Positions 53,423 through 61,634 of a DNA stretch of 64,000 bases are shown one piece after another (within the stretch, counting starts at the first letter, position 1; each line of letters opens with the position of its first letter). Source of the DNA: Athripsodes cinereus. Lineage: Eukaryota > Arthropoda > Insecta > Trichoptera > Leptoceridae. The DNA is taken from NCBI GenBank assembly GCA_947579605.1, contig OX388311.1, forward strand, positions 28,336,951-28,400,950, read 5' to 3'. The notes beneath the pieces are model-generated. The model had not been told where the DNA came from. It did no database searches and saw only the letters and a list, made by a program, of their open reading frames with translations. Both the position numbers and the translations under genes were made by a program.

Positions 53423-53827
53423 TTTTTGTCAGGGACTGAACGGAACAGCTGATATTGCGTTTTGATTAGATAGGTATATACTTCTGAGTTCGGTTGAGTA
53501 TGTATGTATGTATAAGTTTTGATTTCGGCGTATTCTGTTTATGAAACTATAATAATACAATGTCCTATAGTTAGAAGGAGAGCACTTATTGGAAAACGAT
53601 GCGACACGGAAAAAGAAAACAAAGTGTTTATTTCTGAATATAAAACGAAAATTGCTTACAACGGAAGAAAACATTCTTATTTCTTCACACGATTTTATAT
53701 AATGTAGGAATAATAACTCTCACATAGGTGTGTAAAATAAACTATACACTTAACAGAAATGTGTTTATGCTTACATTGAATTTCTTGCGATGGTAATAAT
53801 GTGTATGCCTACATAACGTTGGATTTG

Positions 53828-54050
53828 TTGGATAAATAAATAAATGAATAAACCTTTATTATCATCAATGAAGAGAGACCCACCTCCACCCGGATATTTC
53901 AAGAGTTGTGAACTCCTATTTATTGATGATAATAAAGGCCTCCCCAATGGTACGCCCGTGAGGACAATTTTAGTTTGAATGTGCAGATAAGTAGAAGTTA
54001 ACGGCTCTTGAGATATCCGGGTGTGAGGTGGATCTCTCTTCAATTTAACT
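53828..54050. repeat. Two family M LINE 3' ends in inverted orientation
   Basis: 53870-53905 (GAAGAGAGACCCACCTCCAC to ATATTTCAAGAG) is inverted at 54005-54041 (CTCTTGAGATATCCGGGTGT to GGATCTCTCTTC). CCTTTATTATCATCAAT (53853) is inverted at 53923-53939. The left copy has a TAAA-type tail on the minus strand (53831-53850). A head-to-head arrangement of two insertions or an inverted duplication. Confidence 0.65.
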
Positions 54051-54106
54051 TGCTTGATGGTAGTAAGTATATTTTATTGATATATATTTTATTCAATAAA
54101 AGTGTT

Positions 54107-54252
54107 ACCGGGTTAGTTGGAAGACATCGCATTATAGCGATAAACTCGCCTTCTGTACATTGAATTTTATAACTGATATTTTTATGGCACTTTTATTTTG
54201 TAATATTGTAACCAATGTACAGTGACGAATAAAATAAATAAATAAATATATA
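54107..54252 (+). mobile_element. Family B 3'-end repeat, complete
   Basis: ACCGGGTTAGTTGGAAGACA, CGATAAACTCGCCTTCTGTA, AATATTGTAACCAATGTACA and an AATAAATAAATA tail. It gives the uninterrupted reference for the SINE-A insertion at 60382. Confidence 0.75.
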
Positions 54253-54326
54253 TAATTTCATTAAGTTTCAAAAAATCCTACAAAAACCAGGTATTCATAA
54301 AACAACAGCAATTAAACATTAAATAC

Positions 54327-54448
54327 CTTCACTTCAGCGATAAGGCGTAACTCCATCCTGAATGTTTTATTTCTATATTGGCATTATTTATTCCAAGCAA
54401 TTAGTCTTCTGTCTACCCCATTTGTAGGGTATGCTGTGATGGTATAGA
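54327..54448 (+). mobile_element. SINE-A middle/distal copy
   Basis: CTTCAGCGATAAGGCGTAAC, CATCCTGAATGTTTTATTT, CTACCCCATTTGTAGGGTAT and GCTGTGATGGTATAGAT. Followed within 35 bases by another copy in the same orientation. Confidence 0.75.
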
Positions 54449-54479
54449 TAAAATATCTTAAAATTAATTTAACTTATCA

Positions 54480-54728
54480 CTCTTTTACAAGACACTCAAA
54501 AATTACTCTCACTTTTGTCCGTAAGTTTTCGAAGTCATGTAAAAGGCAGTGGTTCGAAAAAATAAAGACATTTTACATCTCAAATTCAGCGATGAGGTTT
54601 GCCACCCATCCTGAATGTCTTAATTTTTTGTTGGCACAGAGAAGACGGTTTGCATGTTTATTACATGCAGCTGGTCTGCTGGCTACCCCACTTGTGGGAT
54701 ATGCCATGACGGTGTAGTAATAATACAA
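54480..54728 (+). mobile_element. SINE-A copy, best preserved; doubled head
   Basis: 54510-54725 carries all blocks: CCGTAAGTTTTCGAAGTCAT, AATAAAGACATTTTACATCT, AAATTCAGCGATGAGGTTTG, CCACCCATCCTGAATGTCTT, TTGTTGGCACAGAGAAGACG, GGCTACCCCACTTGTGGGAT, ATGCCATGACGGTGTAGTAA. Just upstream, 54483-54508 is a second head in opposite orientation (TTTTACAAGACACTCAAAAA), 14 bases away, so head and anti-head could form a hairpin. Confidence 0.88.
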
Positions 54729-54729
54729 T

Positions 54730-55065
54730 TTATCATCATTATCTGGCATATTTATGTAAGTTATGGTAAATGGGATGAAGTCTGCTGAGGGAATTATATT
54801 TTTTAGGATAGAAGAGAGAGGGAGGGAAATGAAAGAATAATGATTATAATAATAATATTACAAAGTAGGACGACCGTGAGATCCTGGGGGAGATCAGAAG
54901 AAGAAAAAGAAATCACAAGGCGTCTGGAAAATAGTCCCGGTTTAGACAACGCATAAAATATTTAAGCTCGTTCATATAAATGTATTTATGTCCTCAGTGG
55001 AAAAACAGAGGTAAAATAAAACACACTATTATTTAATACTGACAATAAAACGGTTCTTACATGGA
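54730..55065. other. AT-rich interval, nothing recognised
   Basis: Short purine-rich stretch (54800-54920); no coding or repeat match. Confidence 0.4.
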
Positions 55066-55069
55066 TCAT

Positions 55070-55330
55070 TACAGCTGAAGGTCAATGCGATCCCAGAAGA
55101 TAGCCTTAAACGATATCCAAACGACAACACAACTGCAATGTATTATATTCAATTTTCCTAATAAATTCTGCATACGTCAAAAGATATCAATTCGTCCAGC
55201 CAGACCATTAAAGATAATATTTTGAATAGCCTTTCCTACTGGGGACTTTGCCAATATTATGTTTGTTCTGCTTTGAAGCTGGTAAAAAAAATCGAGATAT
55301 ACTATACGAGGTCTCATCTCCAAAAATATT
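55070..55330 (-). pseudogene. LINE family K, minus copy
   Basis: The reverse complement matches 12130-12370 including AATATTGGCAAAGTCCCCAG, GGTCTGGCTGGACGAATTG, TATGCAGAATTTATTAGGAA and TCGTTTGGATATCGTTTAAG. A one-base or larger deletion after GATATCTTT breaks the frame that is open in the 12079 copy. Confidence 0.7.
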
Positions 55331-55465
55331 TTTAAATTAATTTTTTTATTATGTTATGAATTTTTTGACACAATTGGATGTCGGGAACTGGATTTTTTAC
55401 TTACTAGATTTTATTTTGATTTTTACAATTTTCACAAAAACAGTCAATTACAATTTGTACTACTA

Positions 55466-55965
55466 CTATACTACTATACCCTCACGCCATGTCCCAGGAG
55501 GGATAGGCAGAGAGAACGGAACGCCATATAGATCTATCCTTACACACTTCTTTCGCTTCCTCTACATTCATCCAGTTTCTCATACATGCACGCCGATTTC
55601 TCTTACTCAACACGCGTCCGTCATTAAGAGTTTGGTCCACGTGATCAAGCCAAGTGGTTCTTGGACGTCCGCGCTTCCTCACACCCCTTCTTTCAGGTAA
55701 ATACATCCTCTTCGTCATCCTTTCATCTTGCATTCGCTCAACATGTTCAAACCATCTCAACTTGTTTACACGCATTCTGTCCACAACACTCCTCTCACAT
55801 CCGCTCATTCTCCTGATATCCTCATTCTTCACTCTATCTCGCAACGTTTTACCAACCATTCTTCTCAGTGAACGCATCGCCACAGCATTTATTCCACACT
55901 CATCCTTTTTCAACCACGTCCAAGTTTCGCTTGCATACATTACAATTTGTCCATTTACATATTAT
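55466..55965 (-). pseudogene. LINE-R: longest copy, RTE-like C-terminus
   Basis: An open minus frame of 152 codons (55482-55940) reads MYASETWTWLKKDECGINAV, then RSLRRMVGKTLRDRVKNEDI, RVNKLRWFEHVERMQDERMT, RKRGRPRTTWLDHVDQTL, RRACMRNWMNVEEAKEVCKD and stops after YPSWDMA. Y.SETWT, INA..MRSLRRM, DR..NEDIR and LRW..HV.RM are C-terminal blocks of RTE-clade reverse transcriptases. It is cut just upstream of YASETW, so the catalytic domain is missing. The 3' end is GGCGTGAGGGTATAGTATAG with TAGTAGTAC. The frame is unbroken, so it is among the younger LINE fragments. The first Met is only the truncation point. Confidence 0.9.
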
Positions 55966-56034
55966 TGGAATATATTTTTTTAATAAAACACCGTAATATT
56001 ATACCACATAAAATGCAACAAAATTAATTTCATT

Positions 56035-56178
56035 CATACCATCACGGCATTTCTCACAGGTGGGGTAGCCAGCAGACCAACTTTACATAAAACTAAACGC
56101 AATCAGAATGGGTGGCACACTTCATCGCGTTGAAGTGAAGATTTTAAATGTCTACTTGATGTTTTACGAATATTTACC
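56035..56178 (-). mobile_element. SINE-A copy, distal and middle
   Basis: The reverse complement has GAAGTGTGCCACCCATTCTG, GTCTGCTGGCTACCCCACCT and GAAATGCCGTGATGGTATG. The GGCACGGAGAGG block is deleted. Confidence 0.75.
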
Positions 56179-56182
56179 TCAA

Positions 56183-56650
56183 TAAAATTCAAATTATTGA
56201 AAACATTTTAATCATTAGCGAACTCAAAATTATATAACAAAATCACAGAGTCACACAAAAATAAATACTTTAATAAAAATTAAGTTTTAACAAACAAACA
56301 TTCATACGCTTGAATAAACTCAATTTATTTATAAAATGTTATTACCCCAAATCTGACACTTTTTTGCTCTACCTATTTATTTATTATTATTTTATACAAG
56401 ATGAGTGACGCAAATTGAAAAGAAAATGATAATAATAAAAATATTATAAGCCTTCCTTCCCCTGAGCAAGGGGAAAGATACGCAAAATAAGCAGGAGTTT
56501 TTTTATAAATGTACCTACTACTTACAAAAAATTATGAATATTCATGCGAAAAGTTCATCATATTGTTCAAAGATGAACTTTTGAAGAAAAAAGTTATATT
56601 ATTTTCATGGCGTAATGCAACAATATTTCAAGCAACTCTAAATTGAGGTT
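56183..56650. other. AT-rich interval, nothing recognised
   Basis: No repeat partner or coding signal. Confidence 0.4.
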
Positions 56651-56655
56651 ATATT

Positions 56656-56722
56656 TAATGGATGTTTATACTTGAAATAAAGCAATCAGTGTTTTTCTGA
56701 AATAATATCAAAATTTATTAAA
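56656..56722. repeat. 67-bp direct repeat, downstream copy
   Basis: TAATGGATGTTTATACTTGA to TTTATTAAA; same sequence and orientation as 57697-57763. It follows immediately after the truncated protease in element orientation. Confidence 0.95.
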
Positions 56723-56727
56723 TTTGT

Positions 56728-57100
56728 TAACCATTTGTATATCTCTTGTATCTGGTTTTTGTTGTATTTTTAATAATTTAGCATTAATTAATGATACATT
56801 TGAACCCGAATCATAAATTCCAGAAACATTTAAAGCATCATTTATTATTAACTTTACTTTTATTAATGGTGGCACATCTAGTTTTTTGGATTCTTTTCAT
56901 TCAATTCTATTTCCAATTCTGAGTTATTTACAGTTACAATAGAATTTTGACTTTTAAACCAGCAATTTTCTTCAGAATGGTAACGTTTTCCTTTTTTCTC
57001 ATTAGCACAGATTTTGCATGGTTTTTTGTATTCATTTTTATTTAATTGAGTGTCAGGATATAAAACACTTTTTTTAACATATTTATTCTTCTCAACAAGA
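56728..57100 (-). pseudogene. Zinc-knuckle and aspartic protease remnants of the Gypsy-like element
   Basis: After the Gag stop, a shifted frame reads NEYKKPCKICANEKKGKR, then YHSEENCWFKSQ: a C-x2-C...H-x4-C zinc knuckle. A second shift near 56885 opens LDVPPLIKVKLIINDALN, GIYDSGSNVSLINAKLL and ends at a stop near 56718. DSG within a hydrophobic context is the active site of a retroviral-type aspartic protease. Two frame changes between the three modules mean either decay or, for one of them, a programmed shift; the sequence alone does not decide. The protease lacks its second half (flap and ILG-like region). Confidence 0.7.
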
Positions 57101-57664
57101 TTCTAATTTTCCTAATGCATTGTATAGATCTTCCGTTCCTTGTAAAGCTTCTCTATCAATTTTATCAGCAACAAAATTTGGTAGGCCAAATGCTATGAGG
57201 TCTACAAGTGTTCCAGTATCAATTGATTTTCTCACTCTCAACAATAGTTTTTCTTTTTTTAAAGCATACTCAATTAACGGGCCTGTTTGATATTTAAAAG
57301 CGAGAGCGTATCTAATAGGTGACCATCCTTTGTTTTCAAAAGTCACGCAAAAACTTTTTTCCCAGTCTTCCCATCTCGATTCCACTGTATGTTTAATCAA
57401 CATACAGCTGTACCAATCTTGACTGGAGTATTCCAAAAAGGCTTTTAATATTTCAATTTTTTTTATATCATCCTCGATTTGAAATCGTTTACATTCTAAA
57501 TTAAAATCTTTCATCCACTGGCATGCATTTGTATTTCTGCCTGTAAATTTTTCAATCATGAATTTCTCTGCAATTTTTCCCAAATTTGGATTTTCATATT
57601 TTGTTTGCTTATTTTCAACTAATTTTGTTAACAATTTTTCCAAAATTTCATTTAGTTTATCCAT
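57092..57664 (-). CDS. Gag-like structural protein of a Ty3/Gypsy-like retrotransposon
   Basis: An intact frame of 190 codons from the ATG at 57664 (MDKLNEILEKLL). The frame extends upstream to 57682 only through a non-ATG codon. It starts with a short coiled-coil-like helix, then KFTGRNTNACQWMKDF and a region with WEDWEKSFCVTFENKGW, matching the retrotransposon Gag fold where paired Trp and aromatic residues are conserved. The end has LVDLIAFGLPNFVADKIDRE. Gag would form the particle shell; the nucleic-acid-binding knuckle is in a different frame downstream. It is the longest unbroken repeat-derived frame in the window, so it is either recent or under some constraint. Confidence 0.72.
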   Translation of the reverse strand: MDKLNEILEKLLTKLVENKQTKYENPNLGKIAEKFMIEKFTGRNTNACQWMKDFNLECKRFQIEDDIKKIEILKAFLEYSSQDWYSCMLIKHTVESRWEDWEKSFCVTFENKGWSPIRYALAFKYQTGPLIEYALKKEKLLLRVRKSIDTGTLVDLIAFGLPNFVADKIDREALQGTEDLYNALGKLESC

Positions 57665-57696
57665 GTTGTTAAATATTATCAATAAATGTTGTTTTA

Positions 57697-57763
57697 TAAT
57701 GGATGTTTATACTTGAAATAAAGCAATCAGTGTTTTTCTGAAATAATATCAAAATTTATTAAA
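57697..57763. repeat. 67-bp direct repeat, upstream (leader) copy
   Basis: Same sequence as 56656-56722. In element orientation it lies about 30 bases before the Gag ATG. Confidence 0.95.
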
Positions 57764-57944
57764 AACATTATTTAAACTAAAGAAACTAAATATTACTAAA
57801 AATAAAATAAACAATAATAAAACAATTACCTGAAATAATATCAAAAAAACAACATTTAAAGTCTTTACTTCAGGTCTTTCAAAACTAACACAAAATTACA
57901 AACAAAATTACTTTACCAACTGTCAAAACAAAAATTCTAAATTC

Positions 57945-58648
57945 AAATAAATAAACTAAAGGAAATCACTCCTATGAGTAGGTAGGTGGTTTTCTTTACA
58001 TATAAATAATTTGTCGGTCTTATTAAATTAATGATTTATTTATTTCACATACCAACGTACAGCGTGAACCTTTTACGTGTTTGAAATATTATATATAGAC
58101 AGAGAGAAAATTTAAGCAAATAGAGACAAGAGATAATCAATCACTAACAATAAGCGGGCATAATTTTTAGAATATTTACTATTTTTTTTTTATTGTTTAA
58201 CCGGATTTGGGTGCAGATGACAAAACCAATCAGAATGGTGGAATTGGTGAACGTTGTCCATGGACACCGAAAGTGATCACTTGAGCCAATTCGTAAGCAT
58301 TGGGACACCTTTCTCACTTCTTCCGATTAGATTCTACACAATGTTGCATTGTGTAGACATGGTTCTCCAATCGAGGTTTCTGAAGGGCATAATTTGTTTA
58401 TTAATTTATTTGAACATAATACGGCTTAAAGACATGAACAAAATATTTAACAATAAAAATATATATGAATATTATTCAGAATACATACTCTATCTATCGT
58501 AAAAACAAAAGATCAAACTCAAAAACATAATTAAAAAACGGATTAACAAAAAAATCACAGTTGAAGACCATACACAATATTCAATAAAGATCATAGATTT
58601 TTATATATAATACCTAGATGGAGTACTCGTGTGTATTTTCATTGTAAT
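57945..58648. other. AT-rich interval; possible antisense LINE 3' end
   Basis: 58030-58085 (TTTATTTATTTCACATACC then TACAGCGTGAACCTTTTACG) resembles the reverse of the LINE 3' terminus near 1880-1932. A hairpin around TACACAATG TTG CATTGTGTA lies at 58335-58355. Nothing else. Confidence 0.35.
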
Positions 58649-58651
58649 AAA

Positions 58652-58874
58652 GTGAGGCACCATTTTTCGGCACTTTTGACAGAACGGTTGGCGAAAAGAA
58701 GTGTGGTATATCGCTAAAAACGTCGACAAGAACTTCAAAAAATATCCAATTACGTTTTTATAAATGTAAAAATGATACATTTTATAAAAATGCGAGAAAA
58801 AGTACGTAAAATGTAGGAAACACCACACACTTTCGCCAACTGTTCTGTCAAAATTCATAGATTTTTTGCCTCAC
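58652..58874. mobile_element. MITE with inverted ends GTGAGGCA
   Basis: Left: GTGAGGCACCATTTTT and TTTTGACAGAACGGTTGGCG with AAGTGTGG. Right (inverted): CCACACACTTTCGCCAAC, TGTTCTGTCAAAA and TTTTTTGCCTCAC. Similarity spans about 50 nt at each end. TTGTA occurs just outside both ends but the exact duplication is unclear. No frame. Confidence 0.75.
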
Positions 58875-59089
58875 TTTTGTAAACGAGTCAGGGTTCTAGG
58901 TTTTGTATGGAATTCTGTAGTAAAGATGAATTTAAATAATATCACATAGACAAATAATGCTAGAGCTAACGTCTTTTTTTATATCAGTGCTAACATACTG
59001 GTAGTGTTGTGGAATTCTAAAGAAATAATTTTTCTAGAAATTTCACGGTAGAGAGATTTTTGTGTTTCGTAAAAAAAAATTAAAATAAC

Positions 59090-59106
59090 CGCCCCCGGGT
59101 GGGCTC

Positions 59107-59143
<37 letters not shown>

Positions 59144-59163
59144 GCCAATTGCGCCACGGAGGC
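59090..59163 (-). tRNA. tRNA-Asn (anticodon GUU)
   Basis: Read on the minus strand, 74 nt fold as a full cloverleaf: acceptor GCCTCCG with CGGGGGC (one G-U pair), D-arm GCGC/GCGC, anticodon arm TTCGG/CCGAA with loop CTGTTAA (anticodon GTT), five-base variable loop AGGTT, T-arm GGTGG/CCACC with loop TTCGAGC, discriminator G. Internal promoter boxes are TGGCGCAATTGG (A) and GGTTCGAGCCC (B). T-runs follow downstream (AAAA at 59082-59085 and a nine-A run at 59071-59079 on the plus strand) as a Pol III terminator. No intron and no encoded CCA, as expected for a nuclear eukaryotic gene. It delivers asparagine to the cytosolic ribosome. This is the only intact conventional gene in the window. Confidence 0.97.
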
Positions 59164-59169
59164 TTACAT

Positions 59170-59940
59170 CGTACTCGACAAAATACACGTATATAACACT
59201 GCACTAATTAGATTTTGAGTTCATAGTTGAGGTGATGTTCTCACGACTTGCAAACAGAGACGGTAAAAGATATACACGAATACCGCTGATGCCAATAATA
59301 AGTATTAAATTACCCACACCATAATAATAACTGATTTGAGCTTGTAAAAAATTTTGTATGCATAATCTACTATTTTCAATAACCTAATCAGCTAATGCTT
59401 TTAACAAAAAAAAAAACATTTCATAAAAAAAATATAAATTTAAGTATTTATCTATAAACTACTTAAAAAGACAGCATTGTATCATACAAGGTATTTTAAC
59501 TTTATACAATTTAAAATATTAGGTAGGTTACCAAAATCTCAAATATATCTACCTCTGTACAATCTTCAGGCGTTCTATGGTTCAGTAAAAAATTGAAATA
59601 ATAATCAAACAATACTGACTAATAAAATTATTCACATAGCTCATTTGTAATACATCATCAATACAAATAATACATATTGAAAATAATTCCACAATGAAAT
59701 TATATATTAATACTCATTGTTACCTAATTATTAATAAGCAACAAGGAATAATATTATTATGAAGGCATTAAATGAAGACTCGCCAGTATCAGGCGGGTGA
59801 CAATAATACAGCTATAGTACCTACCCGAGCTGTGCAATGTACAAAAGACACCTGCTTACAGGTAGCTAATATAGGTACACCGTACAACACGGATTAATCA
59901 ATGTAGATATATAAAAAAATATATATAATCATTAAAATAT
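59170..59940. other. AT-rich interval, nothing recognised
   Basis: Downstream sequence of the LINE-J copy begins at about 59945; before that nothing is recognised. Confidence 0.4.
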
Positions 59941-59944
59941 TTCC

Positions 59945-60263
59945 TAGCCCAAGAACACCTTGCTGCAGGAGGCGATCTAGACTATGGGACATGGAAAACC
60001 CTAAATCGACTGAGATCTGGTGTGGGAAACTGCCGCGACAATAGAGAACGATGGGGCTTCCTACAGGACGAATCCGGAGTATGTGACTGTGGTGCAGTAC
60101 AGACTATGCCACACTTGTTGGAGTGTCCATTGTGCCCTGTCACTTGCACTATGGAGGATATTTTTGACGCATCTCCACCTGTTGTGCGTTTTGCACAGTA
60201 CTGGAGATCAGTTTGATTGGGTTTTTTTTCTGGGTTTCGACACGATAAATAAATAAATAAATA
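59945..60263 (+). pseudogene. LINE-J 3' end (Jockey/CR1-like)
   Basis: A continuous frame reads LAQEHLAAGGDLDYGTWKTL, NRLRSGVGNCRDNRERWGF, LQDESGVCDCGAVQTMPHL, LECPLCPVTC and ends RFAQYWRSV-stop (60214-60216). It has the same C.CG..QT..H..ECP zinc-binding end as 32879-33372. It ends with a TAAA repeat (60243-60263) rather than the AAGT tail of that copy. 5' truncated. Confidence 0.8.
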
Positions 60264-60269
60264 ATCATT

Positions 60270-60525
60270 AATCCGGGTTAGTTGGAAGGCATCGCATTTT
60301 AGCAATAAACTCACCCTCTGTACATTGAATTGTATAACTGATATTAAATTTATATGACACTGTATTATTTGTAATATTGTACTACTACTACTACTACTAC
60401 TATACCATCACGGCATATCCCACAAGTGGGGTAGCCAGCAGATCAGCTGCATGTAAGAAACATGCAAACTGTCCTCTTCGTGCCAATATTGTAACCAATG
60501 TACAATAAAGAATTAAATAAATAAA
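60270..60525 (+). mobile_element. Family B 3'-end repeat, split by SINE-A
   Basis: CCGGGTTAGTTGGAAGGCAT to TAATATTGTA (60273-60381), then after the insertion AATATTGTAACCAATGTACA and an AATAAATAAA tail. It matches 54107-54252 once the insertion and one duplication are removed. Confidence 0.85.
60382..60484 (-). mobile_element. SINE-A, 5'-truncated, with 9-bp target duplication
   Basis: 103 bp reading (minus) from GGCACGAAGAGGACAGTTTG to GGGATATGCCGTGATGGTAT, then a TAG repeat tail of about seven units. The host sequence AATATTGTA is repeated exactly at both edges (60373-60381 and 60485-60493), while family B has it once. 5' truncation, a simple-repeat 3' tail and a variable-length duplication are signatures of target-primed retroposition. 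Confidence 0.95.
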
Positions 60526-60644
60526 AACAAATTGATATTTGAGAGTCAAATAAATAATTAGTATTTACATCGGTCCTCAAATCTAGTTGTTGTGGTTTTG
60601 ATACAGATAAATAAGAATAATGAACTTTCAAATAACATAGATCG

Positions 60645-60705
60645 TCCACAATTTTCTGTTAGTTATCGAGTGTTTTGTAAAATTTCGAGCGGCTGGTATT
60701 TTTTA
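60645..60705 (+). mobile_element. SINE-A head fragment
   Basis: GATCGTCCACAATTTTCTGT, TTATCGAGTGTTTTGTAAAA. Only the 5' part is present. Confidence 0.55.
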
Positions 60706-60769
60706 AATTATTATTATTATTAGTTTATTTTTATTTATGAATAATAAATAAAAATAAAATAAGGAAATT

Positions 60770-60886
60770 TTCCATTTAAATTAAAAATATTGAGGGAGAC
60801 GTCTTTCATCTTTCAAGAAAGGCGTCTCTCAATAAAAATCATTATGGAATTCTACTACCTTAATACCGGCAGCCGGCACAGTGAAC
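60770..60886. repeat. Foldback-C, short internally deleted copy
   Basis: ATTGAGGGAGACGTCTTTC and GAAAGGCGTCTCTCAAT form a 45-bp palindrome (60788-60832). The family flank GGAATTCTACTACCTTAATA with GGCACAGTGAAC follows (60846-60886). Confidence 0.75.
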
Positions 60887-61164
60887 AAAATATAAAATAT
60901 TATTATTCCTTGTTCCGGTCCTGACCGCCCTACATTTATCATAGTTAGCGATGTATTCATTACTATATGATTAAATTTATTATTATACTGATTGATGAAC
61001 CGACATAAAGAACGAATCGTGACAACGTAATTAATAAGTAAGTAAATCATTTCATTATGTAAGTACCTACCCACCAATGTTCATATATAACTAAAACTAC
61101 GCAGTGATCTTACTTTCATCGTTACCGAGATGAATGTAAATTAATTACGATGTTTTGGGTATGT

Positions 61165-61630
61165 GGAATGAATGAATGAATGAAGGCACAATAACTCAGA
61201 AAATATACTTGTCTGAGAGCAATGATACTCTGAGACTTTGCCGTCTGAAGATGAAATGGCAAGAATATATAAACCAGATCCAAGACGGGCACGTGTTAAG
61301 CCGATTAACTAGAAAAGCATGCATGAGGAATTGTTTTACAGTTGCGGCGTACAGACAGCTGGATGCGAACGTCAATCATCAAGCATCAAGCAAAAATCTC
61401 AAATGTTTCGGCGACAATTCGGAGCATTCTCCGATGAAATATTGGAATGAATACCTTCATTACCTCTCATGGACGGATAACGAAGGCATTCATTCCAATA
61501 TTTCTTCGGAGAATGCTCCGAGTTGTCGCCGAAAGATTTAAGATTTTTGCTCGATGCTTGATGATTGACGTTCGCATCCAGCTGTCTGTACGCTGCCAGT
61601 AACGGAAGCGAAAGATGCAGCATGTGTTTG
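61165..61630 (+). pseudogene. LINE-R relic split by a foldback
   Basis: In frame: TQKIYLSESNDTLRLCRL, MKWQEYINQIQDGHVLSRL, TRKACMRNC, then the foldback. The coding continues after it with the TGACGGAAGCGAAAGATG-type block (61597-61620). Preceded by a TGAA microsatellite (61168-61185). Confidence 0.8.
61344..61596. mobile_element. Foldback MITE nested in LINE-R
   Basis: Ends are GCGGCGTACAGACAGCTGGA (left) and GCAGCGTACAGACAGCTGGA (right, inward). Arms are about 100-110 nt with GGAGCATTCTCCG and its complement inside, and a loop around 61450-61485. CAGT flanks both sides (61339-61342 and 61597-61600). Same family as 52636-52840 but about 50 bp longer. Confidence 0.92.
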
Positions 61631-61634
61631 CACA

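Larger units (their letters stand above)
56656..57940 (-). mobile_element. Ty3/Gypsy-like retrotransposon remnant (Gag to protease)
   Basis: On the minus strand the order is: a leader (57940 to 57764), a 67-bp repeat (57697-57763), a Gag frame, a zinc knuckle, an aspartic protease start, and the same 67-bp repeat again (56656-56722), identical or nearly so. The two copies are direct repeats, as LTR or leader remnants would be. Reverse transcriptase, RNase H and integrase are entirely missing, so a large deletion joined the protease to the downstream repeat. The leader has TTTTGATATTATTTCAG twice (near 57840 and in the repeat), each resembling a splice acceptor. No primer-binding site was identified. 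Confidence 0.7.
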
